64,000 bases of DNA from Solen grandis. Lineage: Eukaryota > Mollusca > Bivalvia > Adapedonta > Solenidae. Under the pieces are notes generated by a model. That model ran no database searches. It was not told where the DNA came from and saw only the letters and a list, made by a program, of their open reading frames with translations. The DNA is taken from positions 20,602,889-20,666,888 of the forward strand of contig CM037795.1 in assembly GCA_021229015.1 (NCBI GenBank), given 5' to 3'. Below, piece after piece: positions 10,765 to 23,272 of the stretch (position 1 is its first letter; each line of letters opens with the position of its first letter). Made by a program: the position numbers and the translations under genes.

Positions 10765-11010
10765 AATCAAGCGAGCGGTTACATTCGTGGACTACAAATC
10801 TCTAGGACCCTCACCGCTTTGGGTTCGAATCCCGGTAGGGACTTCGGATTTTTCATGTGAGGAAGCCTTCCAGCTGGCTTGCGGTAGGTCGGTGGTTCTA
10901 CCCGGGTAACACTCTGTGCTCGGGGTCTTCCTCCACCTGTAATTAGCTGGACGTTGCTATATGATTGATATACTATCGCAGCGACGGTAAACCCCAACAA
11001 CAACAACAAA
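10765..11010 (+). mobile_element. SINE-A (tRNA-derived) with an AAC-rich tail
   Basis: It has a Pol III B box (GGGTTCGAATCCCGG) and then the family body GGAAGCCTTCCAGCTGGCTT, GCGGTAGGTCGGTGGTTCTA, GTCTTCCTCCACCTGTAATT, AGCTGGACGTTGCTATATGA, ending in GCGACGGTAAACC and (AAC)n. Other copies: 25045, 25204, 34081, 35271, 39941, 46503. Confidence 0.85.
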
Positions 11011-11384
11011 AGGTATCAAAGGTTCTATTAAAGCGACCCAATAATCACCATTGTCATACAACATCCTGATGAGGACGATTTATCCTTGTCTAATCCTGCA
11101 AAGTGCATTTCTATACATAAAACATTGTAATCAAAACCAATAAATAGGTAAAAGTTATTCTGCGCACAAGTTACGTCATGCTATGCTACTAAAGGGAAAT
11201 AACTGCTGTAGTGACTAATTTAAATAGCAAGCGTTTTAAAGAAAGGATTTTTTTTATTAAAACAACAGCCAGAAAAGATCTATGCCTTAAAGGTCATTGC
11301 ATACTCCATTTGCGCTGTTTACATCACTGCAGTTTGTTAAAACTCTTAGTACGACGACACCTATATAAATTACCAAAGTTTCGG

Positions 11385-11845
11385 CTTACTTTAAAGCTGC
11401 TCGTTCACGGATGGTCCTTGACTAAAAATTGACTATGTATTCATACACGAATGGACATCAAATGCAACCGTCTGTGACTGTAAAAAATGAGTTGTTTCCC
11501 CACCACGGGAAATAGCACTACGAATCATATTTAGAATTATAAAAACTTATATGAAGATTATCTTTTTTATTTTCATTTGTCGTTGCTTGACAAATCAGAT
11601 TCACTCTTCGCGCATGCACTCACTTCACATGCGAATTTACGTATTCACTACCCGGAACTGGTAAAGACGCCATGTTGCAGAATGTGTCACGTGGTGCTAT
11701 AAGCACCTGTTCCGGTGATACTGTATTCATTATTTAACCGATTTTCCCGAAGTGGGCGATTACGAAAAAAGCGTTTCCTGTGCAATTTGACCTTCACTTG
11801 CCGAGTTTATTTATCAGGAAACAAAGACTGCACCTTTAACAGCCA
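11385..11845 (+). mobile_element. MITE-like element, left member of an inverted pair
   Basis: It starts TTTAAAGCTGCTCGTTCACG and ends near GACTGCACCTTTAA, so short TTAAAG-type termini face each other. The interior (ACTACCCGGAACTGG, GACGCCATGTTGC, CCTGTTCCGGTGATACTG) recurs inverted at 13661-13830. Confidence 0.6.
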
Positions 11846-13552
11846 TCTGTAAGCGAACTGCTTTAAATAGATGTTAAATATTTTGTGATACAAATAGCGT
11901 TACAAAAGCAGTTGCAATTTATAGCAATGCAATTAAATTATCTGCATACAAAAACTAGCAAAAATAATAACAATTACTCTCGTTTATGCTTAAGTCAATT
12001 ATGCTACCTCTTAAAGAAAGAAATTCTTGTGGATGGGGATGAAAGTAATGGAGAATGTATAACGTTAATATAATGAAGAGCGAACCCTCCACCGCAATCA
12101 ATAGCGTAAACATTATTTAATATTAATAAAATCGTCTTCCAGTCATATGGAGATGGTGGAACATTCTATAATTATAACGTTCGTCTCGAAACAGGTCTAA
12201 GCTGAGAGAAATTCATTGATAAAAGAACTTTATTATATTTATCAAAGAAACTGTAATTCAGTCTTAATAATTTACTAATATTTTGTAAATGTAAATTTCA
12301 GCTAGCTGTCATCACAACAAACATTTTCCCTAATTATGGTCATTTTCTATCAATTAAAAGTGTTCAAATATTAATTTGATCTTTTTCTGCGTAAATGGGA
12401 TAAAGGATATAGGTGATGTTATACAGCTACGCCGAAAAAAAATATACTTGGTTGGAAGTTCATTATGTGGTGAAATTTGTTTTTTTACATAGGTCCTCAC
12501 TTCATTTTGCTCAGGCCAAAAAAAAATGTGTGTTTGGGGCAACGGTCTCAAATAAAGTTAGGTAGGTTAAGGACTGAGTTTTCCTTCTTTTAAAGTCTAG
12601 TCATAACAGTGAATGAATCATGGAAAACGGCGGTCCCAAAATGGCCGCATAAAACGGCCGCTAAAAACGTATGGGTCAGCGGGTTTTCGCTTGGTAGAGT
12701 CGGATTACCCAAAACACAGAATCGAATTTTTAGGCCTAACAAGAGCCCTGCAAAGCATTTAGCAATATGAAGAACCCTTGTATGTTGTAAGATACACTGT
12801 CGTTTTCAACTATTATAAATATTGTGTATTTGTGGTTTGTGTATTCTTGGTTCTATCTTTATACGAATCACACTCGCAAATTCTATATTGAGGATTCTCA
12901 TTCTAACTTATATAGAAATAAGTGAGAAAGGGTCTTAACTCTTGAAATAAATGTGTGAGCATTAAATCCTGTTTTCGTGAGCAACTATATATGAAGGCAA
13001 GTATATTTTTTGCAAATTTGAAAATATTCCCTAAATATTCTCTGCAGCAAAGAGGAATTGCGTTAACACGATTCTGCATACATAATCCTGTACAGAGAAA
13101 GAGATCAAGGGCAATAACTCCAGAACGAAATGTCTTGAACAAAATCCCCGTGTGGTGAAAGAGAAGTTGTCTCACGTTAAATAAACTCTATATAAGAAAA
13201 CGTAACACAGGGCCATTATTCTCGAAAGTTTTAAGATAGAACAAAAATCAATTTTACATGCAAATTCATACACAAAGGCAAGTTTAAACCAAATCCCCTT
13301 AGTAGTAAGAAAAAAAGGTAAGTATTGTGGGTACGGACGAATCAAATTCCTAGTAGTAGTGTGAGAGGAGTTGCGATCACAAGGTATTGCGAACGGACGG
13401 ACGGAGAGATGGACGAACCAGGCTCGAATTCCACCGACTCTTCTTAGCGCTTAGTAATTTGTAAAAACTTAAAGGCGCATTTAATCAATATTGTTTCTCT
13501 AATAATTCTTTTCTTAGCAAATATTGTTAATTATTTGACATGTATTGCAACA
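11846..13552. other. No gene recognised; diverged repeats
   Basis: About 12950-13410 resembles a dispersed clam repeat: it has AGGGCAATAACTCCAGAACG and closes with ACGGACGGACGGAGAGATGG. A fragment of the TTAGCGCTAAG foldback family is near 13426-13450. The rest is AT-rich with nothing recognised. Confidence 0.45.
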
Positions 13553-13830
13553 GCTCGTTCACAGATGGTCGGTAGATATAAAACAATATATTTTCCACCT
13601 CTCCCCTATTAATGTTGGCAATGTCTTTGTTTCCTGACAAATAAATTCAGAATGTGTAGGTCACATTGGACAGAAAAACGCCATTTTCGGAAACGCCATT
13701 TCAGCGAAATCAGATATAGAATACGGTATCACCGAAGCAGGTACAGCATGACACGTTCCGCAACATGGCGTCTTCACCACTTCCGGGTAGCGAATTCGTA
13801 AGTTCAGCCTGCGGGGAAACCACCGATCAC
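13553..13830 (-). mobile_element. MITE-like element, right member of the inverted pair
   Basis: Its right part is the reverse complement of 11630-11830 (CTACCCGGAAGTGGTGAAGA, CGCCATGTTGC, CTTCGGTGATACCGTATTC). The left edge carries GCTCGTTCACAGATGG, as at the start of 11385. It may be a solo element folded on itself. Confidence 0.55.
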
Positions 13831-14808
13831 CTATCGGATGGTTGCATTGGGTGACCATGCATCGATAAACGATAGACGTAATACACTCATAAAGATAAAG
13901 ATCAAATTGTTATACGAGCTGCCTTAAATTTAGTCAATTACTTGAGTTTGATGGAGAGACATATGAACAATGCAACTGAAATGTAGATATATGTATATCT
14001 GTTGGTAGGTTGACGTTGAACAAAAGGTAAATGGAGGAGAAGATAGAACAAACATTTCCGCACAATGAATATGAAAGTTTTCTACAGGGAAATAATACAA
14101 TAAACAATTCACTCTTTATCTATATTTCCGCAAAACTCACTTATCTCAAGGATAAAAACATGAAGAAGAAATTAGTTCTTCATAGTAAACACTTAATGTT
14201 GAATTGTATGGCTAAATAATGCATGTGTCTGTCAGATGTTTGCATGTATTGATTGTGTTTGCCATGCACACACATACACACACACAAACACACAGAGGGG
14301 ACATACATGCATGTATTTATGTGGGGAAAATATCACAACAAACACTATGAATTGTTTATTTAATGAAGAAAAGATAACAAACAAGAGTGTCTTTGGAGCA
14401 CATGTGTCACCTGCTGAAGCGCGACGTAAAAAGTGTGACGGACAAACATACGACGAAAAAGTGATCCCTTTGCGTCACCTCGGCTTACAGCAGGTGACAA
14501 ATTAAAAGATGAATACATGTACACATCCATGTATTGTGTTGTAAAAATAAAATACATACATAATAACATTATGCAATAATCTATGATTTTCATATAAGAA
14601 AACCTGATGAAATGAATATCCAGGTTTGCGAAAAGGACAATAATTGAGAAAAAAAATGAATACCGGAAAAAACATAAAGTTTTTAATGCAGGTAATTTGA
14701 TCTATTTGTAGAAAATATATTTTGAGATAGACACTCACAATGTTAGGAGTCCATGGCGACAAAGTACTGCGACAACCCAGAAGCTAGTTGCCAGGGACAA
14801 TCTAAATA

Positions 14809-14832
14809 CCCCCCCCCCCCCCCCCCCCCCCC
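14809..14832. repeat. C24 homopolymer
   Basis: Twenty-four consecutive C, followed by an AAACACACAC stretch. Such a tract can form i-motif/G-quadruplex structures and its length is error-prone in sequencing. Confidence 0.9.
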
Positions 14833-15224
14833 AAACACACACAACCTAAAAACATCCTTTTTTGTGCTGACAAAATTAGACTTAACCTTTCATACTTGAA
14901 TGAAACAATATAACAATAAATCGTGTCACACGTACCGCATATGAACTTTTCTTGCTTAACATATAGGAACGGTCACTGTCTCCTGCGGGCGAGGAAATGT
15001 GTGGTTTGCTGGACCCTGGTTTGCTGTGGTTTGCTGGACCCTGGACCAGACGCTGAAAGAGAATCAAAGCACTGAGGATTACGATTGATCTTGATATGAT
15101 GATGAAGCCGTCACTGTGTCAGCGTCGTCTGACATTTGCAGAATTAAATATAAATAAATTCTTTTCTCCACTCTTTATAAAGGGTCGAGTTAAATAGATG
15201 TTGCATTTTCACTATAGCAACATG

Positions 15225-15488
15225 TCCGAATTCCACCAAAAATACTTAGCGCTGAGAAATACTTAAATACGTAAAGGAGAATTTCATCATGTTTGTTTAT
15301 CTAACAAAAATACCCAAATATTTAAAAATTTAAAAGGAAGTTGACATACATTATTACCGAATAATTCACCATATTTGCTGAAAAATAAAATATTCGGGTA
15401 CTTTTATTAGAGAATTAAAGATGATGAAATTCGGCTCTAAGTCTTTAAGTATTTCTTAACGCTAAGTATTGTCGGTGAAATTCGGTCC
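15225..15488. mobile_element. Palindromic foldback element, TTAGCGCTAAG family (best copy)
   Basis: The left end GAATTCCACCAAAAATACTT then AGCGCTGAG is answered at the right by CTTAACGCTAAGTATTGTCG then GTGAAATTCGG. Core TTCGGGTACTTTTATTAGAG. About 264 bp. Confidence 0.65.
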
Positions 15489-16305
15489 TGGCATATATTG
15501 AATACCCTTTGACCTGTAGATTTAGATTATGCTGCTTCATAAATGGCATTCTTTTTACTTCAATGACTACTTTTGACGTATTTTTTTGCAAACAGTGAAT
15601 ACCTGTATCAGACAGCTGCTGAAAGGATTTCCTTTACTTGCTCAGCTCAGGTTTTTCTCTGATAAACATATCTAAACTGGCACAAAAGTTTACACTGCAG
15701 TTCTTTCTCGCTTCAGTGTATCATTTTTATCATCAATTTTCCAGTTTAAGACATCTGTTGATAAAAAATAATTTGAACTCTTTATTAGAAACCAAAAACG
15801 AAAAGCCTTAGTCAACGGGATCATTTAGTCTTTACTCTGAAGTTTAGGTAACGATTTCATTGGTTGGGGTTTAAAGTACACAGTTGGAGGAAGTTTGACG
15901 ACAATATTATACTAACACTGAACAGAAATGTTAAATCTATACATCAATGAGTCTTGCTTGAACTGGCAGACAGCGATACAGTTAAGACAGTAAACCACAC
16001 ATTATACCTTTCTATACATGCCGATGTGTCATATCATCTAATTACACGAAAAGTTTAAGTAGATAAGTGATGCATACATATGATCACAGAAATTTTGATA
16101 CCTCGTACAAAAAATAATAATTTCAAAACCCCATGGTCGCCAAAGCATGTTATTCAAGATTAAGAATAAGCAAACTTCTTGAAAAACAAAGGAGGCTGCG
16201 TTTTCCCCACGGAATGTACATTCAAATTTTCCCATTTAAAGTCAGAATTTTCTTTTTCATATTGGATTTCACTCCTTTTTGTGATGAACATTCCAAAAAG
16301 CGTAT

Positions 16306-16858
16306 CTGTTTTATACAAGTCACTGGTTTTGCTTCCCTACCGGTGAAATGCATGACACCCACACTGCTGTCTGTTTTATACAAGTCACTGGTTTTGCTTC
16401 CCTATCGGTGAAATGCATGACACCCACACTGCTGTCTGTTTTATACAAGTCACTGGTTTTGCTTCCCTACCGGTGAAGTGCATGACACCCACACTGCTGT
16501 CTGTTTTATACAAGTCACTGGTTTTGCTCCCCTACCGGTGAAGTGCATGACACCCACACTGCTGTCTGTTTTATACAAGTCACTGGTTTTGCTCCCCTAC
16601 CGGTGAAATGCATGACACCCACACTGCTGTCTGTTTTATACAAGTCACTGGTTTTGCTCCCCTACCGGTGACGTGCATGACACCCACACTGCTGTCTGTT
16701 TTATACAAGTCACTGGTTTTGCTCCCTACCGGTCAAGTCACTGGTTTTGCTCCCCTACCGGTGACGTGCATGACACCCACACTGCTGTCTGTTTTATACA
16801 AGTCACTGGTTTTGCTTCCCTACCGGTGACGTGCATGACACCCACACTGCTGTCTGTT
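16306..16858 (+). repeat. 65-bp minisatellite, ~8.5 copies
   Basis: The unit begins TCTGTTTTATACAAGTCACT and includes CCCTACCGGTGA and CATGACACCCACACTGCTG. Copies start near 16306, 16371, 16436, 16501, 16566, 16631 and 16696, then a shortened unit near 16735 and one more full unit. Copies are nearly identical, varying mainly at GCTTCCC/GCTCCCC and GTGAAATG/GTGAAGTG/GTGACGTG. The period is not a multiple of 3, so the short open frames here are chance. Confidence 0.95.
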
Positions 16859-17584
16859 CACATATTGAGTTGCATTAACCTAGCTTGTGTATCTTTTGAG
16901 TTATAAAAATATCCATCTGTGAAAGCTATATTTTGACTGTTACCTTTGAAGCTTAATACGAGAAGAAAAAGATTGAAAAAAAAGGGGGGGGGGAACTGAG
17001 GAGAAAAAAAAAACACACTGAAAAAACAAAACAAAACAAACGGAAAACGGTAAAAAGTGACATGCATTATCTACATATTGCAATCCATTCATCAGCGTAA
17101 CTGATCCAGACAGAGTGCTAACCAAGGGTCCCCTCCTGTGTAATAAACTTCAAACAGACACTTTTACGGTCACACCAAGTGTATTTGAAACGGATTGCAT
17201 GTTATATAAATGAGACAATAATTTTGCATAAAGCACCTTTCTTTTGTACTGATCTGTACATCTTAAGTAATCAGAGAGTTTTATGTTTTATTTACCTTTC
17301 AGCAGTCTATGAAATCTCCAGTTTGAAAACAACAACAACAACAACAAAAAAAAAACAAAAAAAAACTTCCTTATAAGTTCAAAAAAACGCCCTCGTGACA
17401 TTTTGACATCTTTGACATTTAGACCTCTTACTTAGTAGGGTATATTTGACTCGAGATAGAAAGTAAGAGGTCAATTACATTTGAAGTTATACCATCAACA
17501 ACACTTTGTTAACATGTATTGTTCGACTTCAATATAGCCATTGGATCTTGGCCTTAAAGCTGTCGAAAAGGCAAGGGGTCAATT

Positions 17585-18415
17585 TTTAAAGATGTTAATG
17601 CCCCCGCATCAATAACCCGGGGTGGGGGGATATTTTTTTTTGGCCTGTCTGTTTGTCACAAATCTTTAATCTTGACCATTACACTGATGTTCCTCCACTT
17701 AACCTCCAAACTTCACAGGCAAAACCTGATGAGTTCTACCACCAGACCCACTAGAGGTACGGGTCATGCAAGGTCACTGTGCCCAAAATAACAAATATAA
17801 ACTTGGCCACATTATGAACATGCTTCCATCCATAACCTCCAAACTTCACAGGTACATGTACCATGATGAGCTCTACCCACCAGACCCACTTAGAGGTCAC
17901 GGGTTCAAATGTCAAGGTCACTGTGGCCCAAAATAACAAATATAAACTTGGCCACATTATGATTATGCTTCCATCCATAACCTCCAAAATTTTCATTATG
18001 AACGTGCCTCCATTCTTCACATGTGAATGCACCTTGATGCGCTCTATCTGTCAGACCCACTTATAGGTCTAAGGGTCAAAGGTCAAGATCACAATAAAGC
18101 AAATATTACCCTTATATATAAACCATGGCCATAAAATGAAAGTCTTTCCATCCAAACCTTTCTGACGTCAAATTTGTATTCACCTTGATGAGCCCTATCA
18201 ACATACCCACTTACAGGTCACAGGGCCAAAGGTCAAGGTCACCATGACCTAAAACAGCAAATATTAACCTTAGCCACATAATGTGCTTCCATCCATAACC
18301 TCCAAACACAAGTGTATGCACCTTGATGAGCCCTACCCGCCAGGCGACCTTGGCCTTCAAATGACATTGACCCCGAAGGTCTAAGGCCCCTCGCGGCGGG
18401 GGCATAGCATTCATT
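17585..18415 (+). repeat. Interspersed repeat with internal tandem blocks
   Basis: It begins near CCCCCGCATCAATAACCC and ends near CCCCTCGCGGCGGGGGCATA. In between is a ~120-150-bp block repeated several times (CTTCCATCCATAACCTCC, ACAGGT, GGTCAAGGTCAC, GGCCACATTATG). It is built like the hairpin-ended elements but differs in sequence. Confidence 0.65.
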
Positions 18416-18419
18416 CGAA

Positions 18420-19660
18420 CGTAACATTTGTTATATATGATTTTGAACTTCGAGATGAACAGACCCCCTATTTTATAAGCTTCTTCCATGGACTGTCTGA
18501 TTTTGGTTTGCTATGTTTGCCAATGTGTCAGAATAGTTAGCTTATGAAGGTAAGACTTAGGATCAAAGAGTGAATTAGACCTTAAGATATGACTAGGACC
18601 TTAGGCATGGTCTTACCCAACATCCCTGTGGATCATGACAAACAGTCATGTTAAAAATAATATACACTCTCTTCGAATGAAACAGTAAAGGACAGATTAA
18701 TTGCGATGCAACCATGAAAACATATGTGATGTTATCTTTGGATGTTGTTTGTATGAGAATAGGAAAGCTCTGTAATAATTCGAGTTTTTATGTTTTAAAT
18801 TTCATTGTGGTCTTCTTTTGACAGCCCATTATAAACAGAATTTCGTTTCTTTTAATTGTATATTTGAAGTATCTAATGACAGGCCTTACTTACACTGTTT
18901 GCACTTGAAACCTGAAGTACATCATGTGTAGTGTAATGATTATTATTACAAGAAACAGGATATTGTGTTATGCAGATCAAACCATGCATGAATCCTGGTA
19001 TGGGAGTCCCTCATAAATAAACTGTGCTGTAAATGCCCATGTATTATGTGCATTTAGGTGGCTTCTGTCTCAATGTTTGAGACGGGTGGCTTATTTACTT
19101 GTACGACACGGCGGCTGGTAAATATGAATATATTATAACAAGAGGGGACCAATACTATACAGTATATATTTATATAGATACTAACTTCTGGAACCTTGCA
19201 ACCTACTTTTTCTCTCATTTTTTTTTAACTTACTCGAAGACAATGCAATTAATAAGACGCTGTTTTGTCAAATAAAATTACGAAACGTAATTGAAATAGA
19301 TAAAGAAAACAAAACAAGCCTTATTCTCAGATGAGTTAAATACAACAATAATATAATGTAATAACAAACCAAAATTGATTCTCACAGTAATTGTAGATCA
19401 TACATGCACAAAAACAGTCTTGTTTTTTTATTCATTGTTGTGGCATTCAAAACAGTTAAAATATTACTGTGTTCCAATATAAGTCTCCTGATTATATTCT
19501 GAAGTATTCTTTGACATAACAAATATGAATATTCATAACAAATATTGCAATATTCAGTTCCAATAATGTTCCAGATAAATCACTGCTATTTTACTTATTT
19601 TTATCTAATTTAGCCCCCTCCCCCACCCCCCGCACACACACTCACCCCACACCCCAACTA
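18420..19660. other. No feature recognised
   Basis: AT-rich sequence. Short C/A-rich low-complexity tract at about 19612-19655. No coding signal or known repeat identified. Confidence 0.4.
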
Positions 19661-19675
19661 GGTTCAAACACGTAA

Positions 19676-19801
19676 CCACTGGACCCATTCCAAGTCATGT
19701 GCACTGGGTCGTGATATCCACTCCATGTATAATGTTACAGACCTAGTTCAGGTCACTGGACCCATTCCAAGTCATGTGCACTGGGTCATGATATCCACTC
19801 C
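19676..19801 (+). repeat. Direct duplication (~45-50 bp, two copies)
   Basis: CACTGGACCCATTCCAAGTC, ATGTGCACTGGGTC and GTGATATCCACTCCAT occur at about 19676 and again at about 19757, separated by ~30 bp. Only one or two bases differ. Confidence 0.8.
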
Positions 19802-19992
19802 ATTGACCTGCTGCAAAATAAATGTTTACAGTTTACACTTACAGTCTCTGCTATGTCATCTAAATATATCCTGGGTTGGACTAGAACTTTGAGCCTCACA
19901 AAACTCATAAAAGAACCAAGTTATCCCCTTTCCTTGAGATATCACTGAAGGTGATCTATACCCCTATAATACCGCCTTGACTCAATGATAGA

Positions 19993-20170
19993 AAAGAGCG
20001 TCGTGGTTGAGTGGTAACGTCACCGTCCACAGATCCAACGATTTGAGCTCGAACCCTAATGGGGGCGAGCCTTTCTCTTGACCTCCACAGGCGCAAAGTA
20101 CTTGTCCAACCCAGGAACTGTGTGTGGAATAAGTATAAGTTTTAAAATTTTTCCTAAATACAAAGGGGCT
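19993..20170 (+). mobile_element. SINE-C (tRNA-derived), diverged
   Basis: A-box-like GTGGTTGAGTGGTAACG and B-box-like GAGCTCGAACCC, then the body CAGGCGCAAAGTACTTGTCC and AACCCAGGAAC shared with 31296-31500 and, inverted, 37970-38040. Confidence 0.65.
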
Positions 20171-20399
20171 ATAACTACTAAAAACCCTTGGGAATTAAAG
20201 AGATGCTCCAATGCTCAAAGGCTACCCAAGTTACTTAACTTATTCGTAAAAAGGGATGAGACAGGATGCTATTTCCATAGCCCATATGTCACTTGGAGAA
20301 TTTGGCGTATGATAACATCATTCTTTACAATGTATGCTTATCTCTCTCGATGGTTTCAGAGTTGGACCAGTACCTGGGAAGGTATTGTTAGATTCTAAT

Positions 20400-22044
20400 T
20401 TCTAGTGGAGATCAAGCCCCAAACCTCCAGATACTAAATAACGTCTTCTTCCAAATGATGGCATCCTCAAGAAGATGTCTGTCCAAGGGTATAGTACTTG
20501 TTCCCCGATCATTCTTAAAATAAGTTTATGATGAACCTCGCTTACTTAAGTTTTCCTAGTGCAAAGTATTCGAGTATTTACAATATGCAACGACATACAC
20601 TTAACAAATTATTACATTTGTAACGAATTTTCCGTTGCTTTTCTTTGGCCTTTAATAGTACATTTTGACTGGATACTGACACAGTTGAATAAATCTGTAC
20701 ATCTGTAACAAAATAGTTTCTGCTTGGCTAGCAGTGCACTCTATATATGTTTGTTATTACAGCCGGGTATACTGGTATTAAATTGTCTTCACGGTATGTA
20801 AGGACAGTGATATTGACAGACGAAGGTATACATCCTGTTTCATTTTATGAGACTGAATTTTTATAGCGAAAGATAAAGAGCATCTAACAATGTAATTATC
20901 ATTTTTCGGCCGTTAGGCCGTTTATTTTCACTCTGACTTCCTGTGAAACACACATTAATGAAGCGGAATAAAATTAGGCTTTTCATTGGTTATTTTATAC
21001 TTTGCTAAATTCCCATTGGTCATTGTTAAATTAGTCAAAAGAAAGGAGTTCTTTATATCTCTTTTGGTTTTAAAAATTGAAGTTTTCTTCCCCTGCGAAC
21101 GATTTTTCCCGAATAGTAAGATACTGCACCTTTTTAAGGTACACTGAAAGAGTAGAACGCTGAAAAATAGGAAACACATAGATTTCGGAATTGATTGTTC
21201 GACCCTGACAGACCCTATATTTAACAAAAACGTAAAATTGGGTTTCGTTTTGTAGCCCGCGAAACGAAGTCTAATGCGCAGATGTTTTAAGGCTGTAAGT
21301 GTCTACCAAGATTGTAAAAAATATTTGGATCCGTGGTATTTCAAAGAGCTGCACTGACACAGGAAATACACAACTATTAAACCAACAACAAAATCTATTA
21401 CATGTTAAACCATTCAGACACTTATCATCAAGCTGGTTACCACGGCCGAGTTTTTTAAAGATATTTCTTGTTAAAATAAAAGCTTTTAAACACGGTTATA
21501 TACACGTTATAATCGCTACACTTATATACGATACAGCCGTTCTTTTTACACTCAATGTGTGAATTTCATGACTGTAAACTGAGTATATTTATCGGTAGTT
21601 ATAGTTTTTAAAACAATGATGTACTATGTATAAAACTGAACATTTCCATACCTTGTCAAGAACTAATTCAAACTAGAATCGCTATCACGATATCATCGGT
21701 TTTCGCGAAAGCAATGTCATTCAGTTCACGAGTCGCATGATTCGAAAAACATATTTCTTTGTTCAATGGCTTGTTGAATACTGTTAACAAACACTTCAAA
21801 CATTTTTGTCGCAATGTTTAAGCAGACCTTTTACCCAAAAGAATATTTTTGAGTATTACCTGTCACTTATGTAGTCGCAAACTTGAAAACTTTTTTTTTT
21901 ACTGAATTCGGTTAGTGCCACGTTAGATGTGTGTGTTGCTTTATGATGGTGACAAACGACAATTGCAATCGATAAACAACAATTGCAATCGACACACAAC
22001 AGTATAAAATGATACACGACAATGCGACATGACACTCAACATTA
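20400..22044. other. No feature recognised
   Basis: AT-rich sequence. At 21960-22040 there is a short run of near-repeats around CAATTGCAATCGATAAACAA and ACACACAACA. No gene or larger repeat seen. Confidence 0.35.
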
Positions 22045-22079
22045 TTACGAACTAATGTTGTATTGGATAACTATCATTT

Positions 22080-22262
22080 TCATGAAAATATCGCATTTAT
22101 TTTTGAGTGACGTTTCAATAGATGTCACCAAGGAACAGAATGAAAATATCGCATTTCTTTTTGAGTGACGTTTCCAATAGATGTAACCAAGGAACAGAAT
22201 GAAAATATCGCATTTATTTTTGAGTGACGTTTCAAATAGATGTACCAAGGAACAGAATGAAA
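22080..22262 (+). repeat. ~60-bp tandem repeat, 3 copies
   Basis: The unit begins GAAAATATCGCATTTATTTT, continues TGAGTGACGTTTC and ends CCAAGGAACAGAAT. Copies start near 22083, 22141 and 22199 with single-base indels. Confidence 0.9.
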
Positions 22263-23272
22263 ATTTTTAAAAAAATCGAATAAAAATCAGACTTCAATTT
22301 TTTTAGTTATAAAGAGTTAGGTACGTAGCAATGCGGTAAATGGTTAAATCAAATATACAAGTCGCACCAGTCAAACATTCTATTTCTTATATATCACAAT
22401 TTGAAGCATACTGCCGTATAATGACCAAATCATATCCGATCTTTAAAAACTAAACATCACAAGAGCTCTTTAAGAACTAAAACTTTGTTCATATACTCTC
22501 AATGAAATATTTTAGTTTTGGAGCTATTTTGGCCGAATAAAAACACAATAATCGTAATATGAACTTGACCTTTTCATTTTTTTTAACTTTTTAATTGTGA
22601 GACCCTTTCAAACATAACAATACATAACGTGTGAAAATTTCTTGAAGAATGAACAGAATATAAAGTCAGGAGCGACTAAAGCATATTTTTGAAATTTTAA
22701 TTTTTCCTAAATTTTAGTGAAGTTTGACCGATTCTAGAGGACAAACCACGCATTTTCTAAACTCGCCACGCCATATATTTTGTGCGTAAATGTCTTGCAA
22801 ATCGTATGCAGCAAACAGAATTCTTCTTTCTAATCTCTAACAAAAATGGGTAGGTTCTACGAAAAACCTACCCTCATTATTCAACTTTTTTCCAAGGTTC
22901 GAACATTCAACCTCTCCTGGAACAATTTTTTCCAGTACTCGATGCCGCGATATAAAAATAAATCGGCTTCAAATTTTTGAGTAATTAGCAACAGAGTGAT
23001 TACATGCATTGCGCCCTTTAGTGGCTAAATCAGAAAAAAAAAAACTGTGGTTTTCTGCAGATCAGGCTTTATGTGATACCTATTGAGTGCGTCAAAATGA
23101 GTCTATATGAGGGAAAGGGTTAAGATAAATGACGTCAATTAAAAATGAAATACGTATTAGATGATTTATAATTGTATGATATTGATAATCCCATAAAGCA
23201 ATACTTTTGTAATTTAAATTTCATTTGAATGTACAGGAACATATTTCAAATAAACGGCGCCAACGGTAAGTT

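Noticed and set aside
10779..11009. 76-codon minus-strand frame, and similar ones at 34081-34345 and 25097-25357
   Set aside because: They lie wholly inside SINE-A copies (EPPTYRKPAG is the reverse translation of the SINE body).
16133..16906. Overlapping open frames repeating MHDTHTAVCFIQVTGF
   Set aside because: Produced by the 65-bp minisatellite. The period is not divisible by 3, so the same peptide appears in shifting frames.
20078..20398. 106-codon plus-strand frame
   Set aside because: It starts inside a SINE-C copy and shows no family motif or splice context.
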